A stretch of 64,000 nt of DNA from Morchella semilibera (Eukaryota > Ascomycota > Pezizomycetes > Pezizales > Morchellaceae), in contig WBVU01000012.1 of NCBI GenBank assembly GCA_009192285.1, positions 1,860,001 to 1,924,000 of the forward strand, in the 5' to 3' direction. The position numbers were made by a program, and so were the translations under genes. The notes beneath the pieces were generated by a model. It had not been told where the DNA came from, ran no database searches, and saw only the letters and a list, made by a program, of their open reading frames with translations. Shown in pieces: positions 22,046 to 34,233 of the stretch. Position 1 is the stretch's first letter, and every line of letters begins with the position of its first letter.

Positions 22046-24333
22046 AAATCTTACGGAACCCTTCATCTATGGAGGTTACCAGGGTTTTTGCCTTTGTTTC
22101 ATTTCTCCGCGGAACAGGCAGCTTTTGTTTTCCTCTTAATCACCGTGCTATAACGACCACCTAAGTTAGGACTTCGGCTATCAGTGTGCTAGCTGTCAAA
22201 TACGAGGATGTGTCAGGAAAATTGAGTTGTATTGAGTTTTTCTAGGTACCAGTAGCTGCAATGATAATTGTACTATCTAGCACCATTTTTTTTTTTAAAA
22301 AAAAAAAAAGAACGGGGTTCTTGCAGCAAAATTACAAGACCTACCCTCTGCTTCTCAGCCTATGCTCTTAACAGGTAAAGATAGATGCGGTGTTAGGGGG
22401 CTGCGTCAAAACATCTTTCAATTCTCTCCCTACCTATAATATTACGCTTTCCGGGGTGATGATGTGCATTCGAAATATCAAGCGATAACTTTGGCAATTG
22501 ATATTTTCAGTTGTTTTCAGCTTTGTAACTTTGTAGAAGGAATAATCAGTTCAAAATAAAAAAAGAGTAGAACCTACCCTAGCTTGAGGAATCCATAGCT
22601 TCGGAAAAAGGTGATATTAGTCGCTTGGGAATCCTGTCTCTTGCTGCTTCCATTTTTTATAAGGCGGGAGCTGACGGCAAAGACCGTTATGGAAACCCAG
22701 GACAGCATTTTCCAACGCTGTAGCTACATGTATACAGCCCCACTCACAGCTAGTGGAACTACATTTTTCATTGATTTTCTCCCTGGCGCTCCTTATATAA
22801 CTTTATTTCTCTCCAAGCTGCCCCTTGGTGGGAAAGTTATTAGTAGAGCCATTGGTATTGTATTGCGGGAGGTTGAAGATTATACTATATCGGATATAAC
22901 ACGTGAATAAACCGGTGGAGTTATCAATGGCTGAGGGGTCATCTATGGAGGCGTGTATAGGGCGGGCGGAGTTGTCACAAGGTACGATACCCTTCTTCCG
23001 CTTAATTGCATATTTTCTTAAATATCCTCAGTACACATTGTATTAGCTATGACCCGCCCCCAAAGGGTCAAGGTTTCGCCTCATAACCTCTTACCCGGGC
23101 ATATGTACCTCTAATCACTAACAACCAGGACCTTGAACGTACAGCGACAGGTAATAAGTGATGGAACACCCTGAGGTAAAAACGCCAAATGTTGGTAGCA
23201 TTTTACCAAAACAGGCATTACTGTGTTCCATCACTTTCTATCTACCGCTATACATGCATAGTATATGAACGGGATGATAAAAGACCACGCGCGCCATACC
23301 AGAAGTCAAATTTACACTTCTACTTCATGCCAAGTATGCGCTCGGGTGTAGCTATACCAAAAAAAAAAAAGCTATTGTATAGGATATACCCCAAGGTCTC
23401 CCTTATCGTATCCACAAAACTGCGTATCCGATCATTGAGTCTTGGCGCCAGGGTTAGGGCTTTCCTCATTTACGTCATGCAGCAAGGTTGCAACTTCCTT
23501 GGCTAAACTCAACTTCAACGTCAGGCCCGATCCGAGGCGGCCCGGTCGTGGCGAGGGATGGGGATGGAGATGGGGTCGAGCGATAGAGCGGAGGCGATCG
23601 AAGGAGGGGAGAACGCAATGTGCTTGTACTAGACAAAACGGAGCGTCTGTGTTAACCTCGGGAGTAGGGCTGGCTCTCGGATGATATGGGTGGTTTCACC
23701 CGATGTTTTGGGGGAGGGTTGGTGATGAGTCCCAAGTACCAGCTCATATGTAGTTGCATCGATATATCGATGCTGTTCCGTACTGCGGTACCAAGAGGCA
23801 AAGGGTACTGGGAAAGAAAATGTAAAAATGTGCATTCAAATCGAGTATCCCGTACCATCCTATCCCCTATCTACCAATTCTATTCTATCCTCCAGCCAGA
23901 AAGTAAGTGTGAGCGGTAACTTGGTATGATTTCTTCTTCCAGGCTCTATGTTAGACAAAGCAATACCCCATCCCCCAACCCCAATCCCAATCCCAACCCC
24001 CAATCCCATCCAATCCCATCCTGGGGCAAATTAGACATGGAAAAGCATTTACTAGAATGAACGACGTAAACAGCAGCAGGAAATAGCAAAGCAGCAACAC
24101 AACAAAGGAAAGAAAGGAAGGAACACAAAACACAATCTCTCTCTCGCTCTCTCTCTCTCTCTCTATACAGGGAGGTAGTTAAGGCCGGATATGGCGGTCT
24201 CAATCATGGCATGACGCAGTCTTGTACACTTTTTCCTCGCAAGACAAGACAAAAAATTCATTTTGGTTGTTTTCCGTACATGACATGCTCGACTGACGTC
24301 GATTCTGCAAGACCGGCCGGTGAGGAGCAACAT
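22046..24333. other. Intergenic spacer
   Basis: No coding exon is supported. An A/T-run palindrome lies near 22285-22310, TACATGTA near 22724, a C/A-rich CCCAAT-type microsatellite at 23965-24010 and a (CT)n tract at 24137-24163. Confidence 0.55.
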
Positions 24334-24803
24334 CTAGTGCTTCGGTGGCAGATGACCCGACACCGTACGCAGAAGGGATTTTTGGGGCTTCGTCGAGTCC
24401 TCTATGACGCCCTCCGCCTCGAGCCTTCTCCTCGCCTCCTCGAGAGCCCAACTCTGGATCCTACACGTCACACACACCCCATTAGCGCCTCCACCTCCCC
24501 ACAGTACAGTACAATGCAAAACACAAGGAGCACTTACGAGGTATCTGGCTTATAGGCATACGCCACGCCAGCCGCAAACAGGCCACCAAAGAATCCCCAG
24601 TACCAGATACCCTCCCATCCCTCCTTTGCCTGCTTCTCTCCTGGAGGGACGCCGAGGAACCATCCGGTGGGGGGGTCGTAGTGGCTGCCGTGTGAGGACG
24701 ACATGGAGCGCGTGAGCGGCGTGGGGTACAGGTGTGTCAGTGAGGTTGTTGTTGAAGCGCGCGAGAGCAGCGAGAGCGTCGGGGGGGCGCGAAGTGCGGG
24801 CAT
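24334..24803 (-). CDS. NADH:ubiquinone oxidoreductase ESSS subunit (NDUFB11 family)
   Basis: Two exons (24803-24538 and 24460-24334) join at phase 2 through a GTAAGT...GTAG intron to give 130 residues. The family signature is unmistakable: HGSHYDPPTGWFLGVPPGE, then EGWEGIWYWGFFGG and GVAYAYKPDTS, with the next exon continuing IQSWALEEARRRLE. The N-terminus is Arg/Ser/Thr-rich and fits a mitochondrial presequence. One membrane span (WYWGFFGGLFAAGVAYAY) is expected. This is an accessory subunit of the membrane arm of complex I in the inner mitochondrial membrane. Confidence 0.92.
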
Positions 24804-26438
24804 GGTGTTGTGAATGTGCGGGTTGAGTGGAGAGGTAGGTGATGCGGTGATGATATGGGATGTTGGAGCGGGTGAGGTTAGATTTGGGGTGCGGGCGCCG
24901 AAAGGGGTTGGCGGGATGTTACGTAAGCGGGAGGGGTGGGGGTAGTAGGTGAGGGTTGGAATCGCGACTGGGAGGGTGCCTGGTGACTATGAGGGGGTAG
25001 TGAAACTGGTGGGAGAGATCGGTGATAAGTCGGCTCAGCTGAGAACGAGGCACATATCACTATCGTGGGGGGCGTAAAAGAAACACAAGGGTAAGGGTTT
25101 CAAAATGAATGCCTGTTGTGGTTGTGACAATATTATTGTCGTTTCAATTATTCTCTAGCTAGATCTAGATAGGTCTTGGAGATAGAAATAGATATGAATA
25201 CATAGATGAGAATTCCGGGTAGACATCACTTGGCAACTATTGAGTTGATTCCCACGTGAGACTACATGTACTAGAGCATCTACTCTGAGAAGAAGTGCAA
25301 GTAATGCAGGGGTAAATTCAGCAGTAAGATGTATGTATTATCGAATAGAGTGAGACCAATATATTAACAGGCACCAGGGCCATATTAATGGTCGTGATGC
25401 GCTCGTGATATATACATATATATGTTTGGAGTAGGCAAGTACATGTAGAGATAAGAAGGTGAGACAGGAAATACATGTACAGGAGGTACTGGTGATGGAT
25501 GGATGGATGGATAATATGGGTACAAGCACACTTACTTTGTATATGTGTTCTGTCGGGGGTGGTGCAAACCGTAAATATCAAATTCTAAGGACAGGGAGAA
25601 CGTCACACAACGCGAGTTAATATAGAGTATATAATCTATGGCGTCTGGTATCGAAAGCAATAAAATTCCAACTACATATAGATCCATAAGATACATAATA
25701 TACCACACACGAAACCTATCTGCCGGTTTCACTGAAGCTAGGGGCTCATCTTTTAACTACTATAATGTAGTTTATAATAACCGTATAACTTATAAAAACT
25801 ATCACGGTTGTACGCATAAAGGTGTTTAGAGTCTCGTTTTGATATGGATAAGATCTTAAAACTATTTCCCTAATATGCCCCCAAGTTGATATATATATAT
25901 ACAACGCTCAAACACAACTACTCCACTAACCTGTGTCGTTGTGGCTAGAAACCCCTCCCCTAACCACCAACTGCAGTGTCAATGATTGGCCCCACAACCT
26001 GCACCCTCAGTGTTTGAGACATGATACAGCAGCGGTTTCGGTTCGAGGCCATGCCATGCAGGGCGCTGGTGAGGTGAGTGATCAGATGGTTGCTGGGCAA
26101 CGGGTGCCTGGCGAACTGAGCCGGAGCGGCCAATGATAGCCCGCGCTTGAACAATGACAACAACCTGCTGGCTGGTGGATTCACAACAACACCAGCTTAT
26201 TATAAGCGCCTACTCCCCCCCCCCCCCCAAACCACTGCAGTGCCGTGTTTGGAGAGTACGTACGGTCCGTTGCTGGCTCGCGGAGGTTTACATACAATCG
26301 TTGTTGCGGAAACATATAACCACAATATAGAGCGAGTGATCAGAGCTGGAGCGTACGTACATTATATATTCGATCCGGACTTAAGCTGTACATATCCATT
26401 TTACCTCCATCCAGTCAGTACCCACCCCCAGTTACCAC
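24804..26438. other. Divergent intergenic region
   Basis: Promoter space for the complex I subunit (minus) and the cysteine-rich protein (plus). TACATGTA occurs near 25264, 25440 and 25471, GGAT repeats near 25496-25511 and a C run near 26215-26228. No further gene is seen. Confidence 0.55.
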
Positions 26439-26801
26439 ATGGCAAGAAATATGCACCACCTCTTCGCTCTTCTCCTCTTCATACCACTCCTCCTCTTGGC
26501 CGTAGAAGCGCAGAACACAAATCCATTCGCACCCCCGATATGCCGCACCGGCTACCTATCCTGCAACACCGTGGATCACCCCGAGGTCTGCTGTCCAGTC
26601 AACACCGTATGCACGTTCGATGGCCTGGGCACGATTGCGTGCTGCCCATATCAGAGCGTCTGTACGGGATATGTGATTCCACAGAATCTGACAAAGTATC
26701 AGATTCCGGCACCGGCGAGCAGCCTGGGGGTGAGGAAGAAGGGGAGTGGGTACCTGTTGTGGGTTGTGGGGTTGGGATTGGCAATTGGGTGGGTGCTGTG
26801 A
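26439..26801 (+). CDS. Small cysteine-rich cell-surface protein, probably GPI-anchored
   Basis: A single exon of 120 residues. Residues 1-24 form a signal peptide (LFALLLFIPLLLLAVEA). The mature part has eight cysteines in a tight pattern, including CRTGYLSC, EVCCPVNTVC, ACCPY and SVC, where paired CC residues suggest a disulfide-knotted fold. One N-glycosylation site (NLT) is present. The C-terminus is a hydrophobic tail (LLWVVGLGLAIGWVL) preceded by small residues, typical of a GPI signal or a tail anchor. The same CxxxxxxC...CC arrangement appears in the N-terminal ectodomain of the protein at 53199. Function is unknown. Confidence 0.8.
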   Translation: MARNMHHLFALLLFIPLLLLAVEAQNTNPFAPPICRTGYLSCNTVDHPEVCCPVNTVCTFDGLGTIACCPYQSVCTGYVIPQNLTKYQIPAPASSLGVRKKGSGYLLWVVGLGLAIGWVL

Positions 26802-27239
26802 GCGAGGGATGGGCTGTGGGAGTATGGTTGTGTATGATAATGGGATGATATGTTACGTTACGAGTAAATGACTATGTGCACATGTTTTTATGGGCTCTGG
26901 GAGCTTGGTGTTTTTTTCATGACATCTCCGCGGGGAGGTGGTTTTTTTGTTTATAAACCGGTTTTTATATACTGGCGATTGTTTGTGTGCATTTTAGCGC
27001 GGGTCGACGTAATTTAAGTAGATACTCAAGGAACAAGGTCGCACTATCCGGCGAAAATCAATCATAAGCACAGATGCGCTTGGCCACGGGTAAAATTATA
27101 CTCCTCATGCATGATCACCGACCAAAACACAGTAATGTCGACCCACTTAAATTATAAACTCGGAGATAACAAAGGTCTCCTTGGGATGATTACGAGGGGA
27201 AATGCTGGTGCAAGCTGTTAGTGATGATCACTTAGGTGG

Positions 27240-27272
<33 letters not shown>

Positions 27273-29302
27273 TTTGAATTTTAGTTTACGGGTACAAAAT
27301 CATCGCATAAAGTAAAAACTATGGCGTAAAAAAAACCCCAGTGCCCCCACAAAAAATAAATGACAGCCGGACCCGAAGTATAGAAACTATGGTATGCTCC
27401 CAACCGCACCGCACTCTTACGAGTTCCTCTTTCAAGGCAGACGCCGCGGACCCAGCCCCCCCAAAGAAATTTAAAAGAAAAAAAGAAAAAAGCAAACGCA
27501 AAAAACAAAAAGAAAAACGTAACCAAAAAACCCCATAATGGGAAAGTAGCACGCAGAGCGGCCGGTAGGTAGACACTCCCAAGGCGAAAAACCCTCAAAA
27601 GCGGGGTAATTGCTTGGCAAGCAGGTGGTGTGGGTGCTGGATTTACTGGTTTACACAGTCTCCCCAGCTGACTATGGGCGACTTTCTGATGAGGACACGC
27701 TGCCCAGGACAATTTGGTAGTGTGGGTGGGAGCCGGTTGCAATCCAAGAGGAAGGACTCCACGAAATGGCGAACTTTTAAGCAGAAGAGCAGAAAAGCCC
27801 GCTGGAGTAAGGGTGGGTTATAAAGAACCCGGAGAAGAGTAGAGTAAAGGGCATCCCTAGGAGTAGGAGACATCTCTTGTGGGTGTGTACAGAGGAGAGC
27901 TGTTCTTCGGAATGTGAGAAGATTTGACTATCTTAAAGACAATGAAGCCTAAGAAAAGTCGGGGTTGTGGGGTGATCCTCCCTATTCTCAAGTCTTGGCG
28001 GTGTTGAGAACGGGATTGAAGAAAGGAAGAAGGATGACTTAGGTGGTTTTTTATACACCTACTTAGTATATCATCAAGCCAGCCGTAACTCTTGATCATT
28101 GTTAGGCGGCTATGAACACCCAACCCTTAAGGGACATATTGCATATATCATGTTTTGACGGACTAAAAATCCCATCCAAACGTCATAACTAGAATAAGGC
28201 GTTCAAAGTCTTTTTATAATTTAGCCACGTACTATAGCTTAGGTCTAGTCGAACACATTGATATCCTTTATTTGCTCTTTCTATAATACTTACTATGTAC
28301 AGACTGTTGTCATAGCAACAGAACTGTTAGTACCTTCACAGCATATGATCCGAAGACCGAGTGATATACCATGAATTGAATTTACCTACGCCTAAAATTG
28401 CAAATTCGTACTTAAGCTGCAAGGCGGGGAAAAGTCACAGCTGCGCCTATAAGATTTGGGATAAGCTAAGCCCTAGGCGCTTATTTTGCTAGGGTCATCT
28501 GATGTCTGACTAGGCGGATAACTAGACATGTTTGACTTCGGCACTTTAATTTTATAACTATCACAGGGGGGTTTGTTTTGTTAAACGAATAAGAAAATTA
28601 GCGTAGGCGCCGCAAGACTAGTAAGCGCATACATACATATAGCTCACTCCAACTCTCACTCAGACGATTGGTGGTTGGTGGCTTGAGGAAAGATGATAAG
28701 CCTTAAACACATTGCACCATGGATACTTTCCTTTCGAAGTTAGATATCCGGATCTCAATCAGTATCTGGTTAGGAAACAGGCTAATAAGCGCCAGTGGCC
28801 GCGAACACATGAGTCTCTCCCATGTATATGTTGGCGGCACAGCGTTTAGTGCAACATTTTTGGGCGGTTAGTTGCCTCAAATAACTTGGCGCCGCCGCAT
28901 TATCCGAGGAACCTGGTGAGAGCGGAGTTCTCTAGCTGAAAATAGCACCAATCCAGATTGGCTGGTTCCAAATGATCCATATGCATGGACTCTCTAGAGC
29001 TCCTAGATCTCTGAATATATGTGCTTGGGAGGCTGCAGCTAATCAGTATATATTGGCAGTGTATTCTCGCAATCTACCCGGGTTATTCGATCACGACATC
29101 CACAGCCAAACAATCTCAATCTAGTCTACTACAGCTATAGTTCCCTACTCTCGTCAATCGATTTATTATCTACTCGACGGTCCTGATCCATACATATATA
29201 TTTACAAAATATCATATATCCCGCCCCGAAAATCCGACAGCCCCAGCAAATATATAAAGAATTCTTTTAAGACAGAGAATCTAACCAATTTATATAAAAA
29301 AA
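26802..29302. other. Intergenic spacer
   Basis: Contains a 27-T run at 27240-27266 and one CGAGTGA-N6-RTGA motif. Open frames near 27281-27742 are low-complexity and not supported as genes. Confidence 0.55.
28358..28374 (+). repeat. CGAGTGA-N6-RTGA motif, copy 6
   Basis: The central six bases are TATACC and the end is ATGA. Confidence 0.8.
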
Positions 29303-30319
29303 ATGTCACTTGTAAGCAATTGAAATATATCTTTTGGTATGCTCGGGAATTTCCTAACGACTTCTTAGCCCCCTTGCTCCCCAGTTTTCATCCCGCATGG
29401 CCCACCATACGTTCCAATGCCAAATATATTTGGTGCTACGAGGGTACGTACATAGTGAATAATTTTTGTCTTTATAGATTGCGGCCTCTAGCCTAACTTA
29501 ACGGCGTAATAGGATGTGATTCAAGAGATCAATTTTACTCTAAGTGGACTCGACCAACGTTTACTCAAAACTGCTGATACGGAAGTCCCGCTGGCAAAGC
29601 CTGGGAGATGGTTTCTCGTTGATGTCTTCATGCAAGCAATCATTCCCCAAGAGTACTTCGAACACCTCCTGATCCGGGGTAATGCATACGTTGTCATACC
29701 AGACACTCTACCACTGACCCTCTCAATGGAGGGATTGATGGCAACTAGAGTATTCAGGGACGCTGCGAGGTTAGTTGGGGGACAGAACCATTTGACATAT
29801 GGCACTGGTTCACCGAGCAATTACTTGGTCCCGTACCTCAAGCTGTTGTTCCCGACTCATTTGATGCCCTTTGGGTTGCCATTGTCGGCTGGATCCCTCC
29901 CCATCAGTTGGACGCAAGCTCAACCCAATATAGGCCCTGCAGATCACGCGGTAAGATGGGACCACCCGGAGATTGAATTGACCCATTTGCTTACTTAGTT
30001 TTCCGAACAGCCGTCAGAATGGCTCAAGAGAGAAATTGATGAGCTCATAAATTTTTACACTCAACGAATCAGGCCTCTGAGTAATGCTTCGAAGCTCCTA
30101 GTCCCACGTAGCGGTATGGTTTTGGGTATCCCAACAATCAGTTCATGGGGTTTTTTCGACCTCACGGCGCCCAGACACGTGGCTATACCCTTGATAAATC
30201 GTGTATATGTGAAAAGTAGGAGCACCTACTTGGTTCTGCCATATGCAGGGCAACAAGCAGCACAGTTTTCAAGTGAAGACCTCCAGAGAGCCGTCGCAAA
30301 CTCTAAACTCGGCTACTAG
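29303..30319 (+). CDS. Unrecognised protein, four exons
   Basis: A consistent all-phase-0 model: exon 1 of 9 nt (ATG TCA CTT, 29303-29311, GTAAGC donor), then 29369-29443, 29513-29950 and 30011-30319, giving 276 residues. Each intron ends in TAG or CAG; two have CTAAC-type branch points. Segments such as PGRWFLVDVFMQAIIPQEYFE, NAYVVIPDTLPLTLSMEGL and SEWLKREIDELINFYTQRI look like a folded soluble protein. No signal peptide or membrane span is seen. In 29770-29900 another frame also reads protein-like (FDALWVAIVGWIPPHQL), so a pair of frame errors or an older reading frame is possible. The acceptor of the second exon could also be the CAG at 29384. Family not recognised. Confidence 0.5.
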
Positions 30320-32557
30320 GCTGTGAATTATGGGTAACGAATCCGCGAAGCTAGAGATTCGGGAAATACAAACTATTTGACGGAATATATTGATGGGGGC
30401 GATTGCTATTGGGATTATGTAGAATCATTTGATGATTTGAGGTTGGATGAAGAGTTACAATATCTCCTGGGATTTTTTTGTTTTGTTTATTCTTCGAAAG
30501 AAGTGGGCGGTTGAGAGTTTTTGGTTAGCTAGTTAGTTTATAAGAAATATATCTATAAAAGCATACTCTGGCATGGTGAGACAATTACCTCATATATAGG
30601 CCTGTGATATTTCAAGCGGATTAGCCCCCCTTTTGTTTATTACGCAAAGCCAGAACCCCTAAATCTAATATAGATACAAAGATTCAGGATTCCATGAGGG
30701 AAAGGGAGCCACTTGAAGATATAGTTGAGGTAAGTCTCAGGACGAATCATTATGATTAGTCTCTATCGGAATCGAGAAAATAAACAATAATCCGGTTAAT
30801 TCAATGAGATTACTTGTTTCTTTTCTTTTACTTCCTGTATCTAGGGTGGTATCCTGGCATTCATGAACCTGTGACCCGGTATCGGCATTCGGCCTGCTGG
30901 ACAGCGTCCGCTGGGTTGTAGCTAGGGTTGTGACTGCAAGTGCCAAGAAGCCAGACCTTTGGCTTGCAACTATTAATTCCATGAGGGAAATATATGTATT
31001 GCGGTCCTTCGGAACTCTTGTGGGATAATCTACCCATTTCGTAACTACCGCCTTGAAACCCGATATCCCATTGAAAACACATGCAGCTGCTCTGGAGGGA
31101 AGTCCGAAAACCTGGAGTAATCCATGACTCGTACCTTGAGGGGCCACTGTTGCACACCATACCAAGTGTTGGACCTGGCACGTGCATCCTCTATGGCATG
31201 CAATTGCGGTTCCTTTCACAAACGCCCGAGTAAACGTGTATGCAGGCCCATATGCAATTAGTTGTAAGGTTACCCGCCATACCGAAGTCCATTGAATTGC
31301 ACAGGTTAAGATAAAGGTATGCGGGAAAGCAAAAAGTAGATTGGTGCATGCGCCTACAAGGCGCTAACGGTAGATAGTGCTTCGTGGCTTCAGCAAAATG
31401 AATGCTAGCCGACGGCGCAGTTAGCTATTGCCGGTAACGCACAGTACTTACTAAGCGGCCAGAGACGACGGTCCATGGACGGCGGAATCAGAAACAAGCC
31501 TGTTAAAAGGTGATAGGTTGGTATGGTACCTATACGCTAGGGTTTGGTGATGGGGTATTTGTGGGCTCGTGTATGCAACAGAGCAGAACCTATATACTCA
31601 CGGTGGCAGATTTCTAGTCAAGGAGCTTCATATATATAACAACAGAAATCTCTCCCCCTACGATCTGTATGGTCTGGGATTAGTACGAGAGTAGGACAAA
31701 ACAAATTAAAGGGAGGATCTAGACGCAACAAGGTTCTATGTAAACTAAACCTGAGCTAGATGGGATCTGCTCGACTTCCAACGTCTATCAAATCAACAGG
31801 GGAATTGCCTCAGAATGTCCTATACTCAACAAAGGGTACACCGCCATGCTTTTGGCTGGAGATTACTATGGAATACAAACCACTCACCGCTATGTTGTCC
31901 AGATAGCCTTCGAGTCTATGGTTCTAGTCCATGACATGGGCTAAGACGGATCATTCTAATCAATGCCGTATGTGTTCACTAATACGGTGGTGGTGGGATT
32001 ATGGGTCGTACTCTAATCAAATCTTTGCCTCGGTATTTATCAAAGCGCACGGATGCGAGTGATATTCTATGATTGCAGTCATGTTCGCGACATAGAGGAT
32101 TTTTTTACTCTGGAGGCTGAGGAAACGCATTTTTTGATGATTTGAGTAGATACAGAAACCCTGGCAAACGAACCCCTGCCACGTCAGGAAAGGCCAAAAT
32201 TTAGCGGCCCCTCGCCTCAGCTCGCGTTGAAAACACCCCGGTTTATTAATGAAGTCCTGGTAAAAAGGGACGCTCCCACAAAAGGGTGTTTTCTCATTAA
32301 GGCATTTTTGGTTAATGATGATTCGCCATAACCACATTTAACGTTGATATAATGCTTTTTTTCGTTACACGTGGGAGGCTGTTTAGGGCTGAGCTGACAT
32401 GCATGGAACAACTCAGATCTCCCGGCCCCTGAGTTTATGGAGCTGAGAAAAGGATCGCAACAACCGCGAGCGCCGGTTATTTTTTGCCCACGCTTTTCGA
32501 TATATCTATGAGCATACGGGTACAGATCAGGGCCCGTTATACTTAAGTCTCTCTTCA
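30320..32557. other. Intergenic spacer
   Basis: A 160-codon minus-strand open frame (30737-31219) starts at GTG and shows no family resemblance, so it is not called. One CGAGTGA-N6-RTGA motif is present. Otherwise nothing is recognised. Confidence 0.5.
32056..32072 (+). repeat. CGAGTGA-N6-RTGA motif, copy 7
   Basis: The central six bases are TATTCT and the end is ATGA. It lies about 490 bp upstream of the gene at 32558. Confidence 0.8.
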
Positions 32558-33117
32558 ATGTTGACCATCGGATTACTTTCGGTGATTCTATTCACTTTCG
32601 CTGCCGTTGCAAAGGTATGGACTATCGGCCCATTATTTCGCGAGGAACTGAAAGACACCAACCCCATCCCTCGATATTCATCTCTTAGAGAGCCATCACT
32701 ATGGGACTGTAAGTCGATCCATTAATCGATCAAGCCTGTCTTTCCAGTCTCTCCAGTCTTTCCAGCTAACAACGCGAGCTAGACCGTTCTCCTTCCACCT
32801 ACTGCGACATACAGTCGAATAGAAACCTGGCACATGCTTGCAGTGGTAATTCCTGTCCAGGGGTCTCTAGGCCTGAACAGCATAGTTATGGCCAGAAACA
32901 GAATACCACCACCGCCATCACCACCGCTCCTCCTACACTCAGTACAGGAACTACACCATGTGGTCGCAAATTTGCAGGAACAAGAGAGATTGCAAATATA
33001 GTCCTCCGTCTCATCACTGGGGCGGCCGTTCTGTATGGTTTCCTCATAATCATTCCGATCATTTCGGTGTTTCTGGTGTACAAACTATCAATTTGGTCCG
33101 TCCGGTATCTCTCATGA
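32558..33117 (+). CDS. Small secreted or membrane protein, unrecognised
   Basis: Two exons (32558-32708 and 32783-33117) join at phase 1 through an intron with GTAAGT, GCTAAC and CTAG to give 161 residues; no single long frame reveals this gene. The N-terminus is a signal peptide or anchor (LLSVILFTFAAVA). The middle is Ser/Thr-rich with four cysteines. Near the C-terminus a strong membrane span (YGFLIIIPIISVFLVY) precedes the short tail KLSIWSVRYLS. A type I membrane protein with a small ectodomain is the simplest reading. Function is unknown. Confidence 0.55.
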
Positions 33118-34200
33118 CACCAGTCTACGGCAGCTAGGAGCGAACCGTCCCTTCCATAGTGGTATCAATGCCAGCATACACATATATATCTCCCCTGGGC
33201 GAAAACAAAACTTTGTGTAAGAAAAGTCCCGCTATTCTTGTCGGAAGGGGCGTGGCGATTCGACTTGCGCACTACTACTTATAGTTAGCAAGTAAGTAGG
33301 TAGAGACTGTTGAGTGCTTTCTGCTCCGATGCCGGCTGGGGAGTGGTACTGGACCTTCTTTCATTCGCCCTCTCTTTCGTAGAGTTGGAGTTGAACTCGA
33401 AGGTGAAGTGTAGAGAGGTAGAGAGGTATCAGAAGTAAAAATTCATGAGCTAGGTTCAGAGAGTTGTGTGCGTGATTTCCCACCTTTGAAAAAGCAGGCA
33501 GGTTCGTTACATGTAGACTGGAGGCACATGCATATACCACCAACCAGACGAACCCCCGCTTTCGGAATTTTTGCTCTTCAGAAAAAAGTAAAAAAAGCAC
33601 TGTGTAACTACAAAGAGGCACATCTGTACCTATTCCAGCACCATTTAGTACTTCCGTTGCTATCCAAGAATAGTACCCCATCACATGATACCAAGAAACC
33701 AAGACTAAAAAGGGGGGGGGGGGCTACATATACTTACATACATAACTCTAAGAGTGTGCATAAAGGGAAGCGAGTGCGGGGTCGTACGCGAGGAGTTGAA
33801 GGTTCCCCCTTCTCGGGACCCCGAAGACTGGACCGCGGAAGCGGATGGCCTCTGCTCCTTTTTTTTCAAGACTTTATTACTATGTATGTATTCTAGTAGT
33901 CCTCGCTACTGGATTGGGGGCCGGAGATGAATGAATCTATAAGACTGGTGTGATAGAGAATAGGTCTGGTAAGAGGGGGGAGGGAGGGAAGCAAAGAAAG
34001 ACAATCCAGTCCAGTCGGGATTGCAAGTCAGGCATCCGACTCGATGGGTCTTTCTCGGGTTCAGCAGCTATCGTGTGTCTCTACCTCCAATCTCACACAC
34101 ACACACCACACCCACCAAATCACACAAACATAACCCCTAGCCCTGTACCTGTGGTACTGTGGCATCGCGATGAGTTAACCTAGAGCATACATGTATATGT

Positions 34201-34233
<33 letters not shown>

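Noticed and set aside
26331-26347. CGAGTGA heptamer near the cysteine-rich gene
   Set aside because: Lacks RTGA at the fixed spacing, so not counted as the 17-mer motif; the same applies to CGAGTGA at about 2132, 35053 and 43019 on the minus strand.
30737-31219. 160-codon minus-strand open frame
   Set aside because: Begins at GTG, has no resemblance to a known family and no supporting splice or promoter signals.
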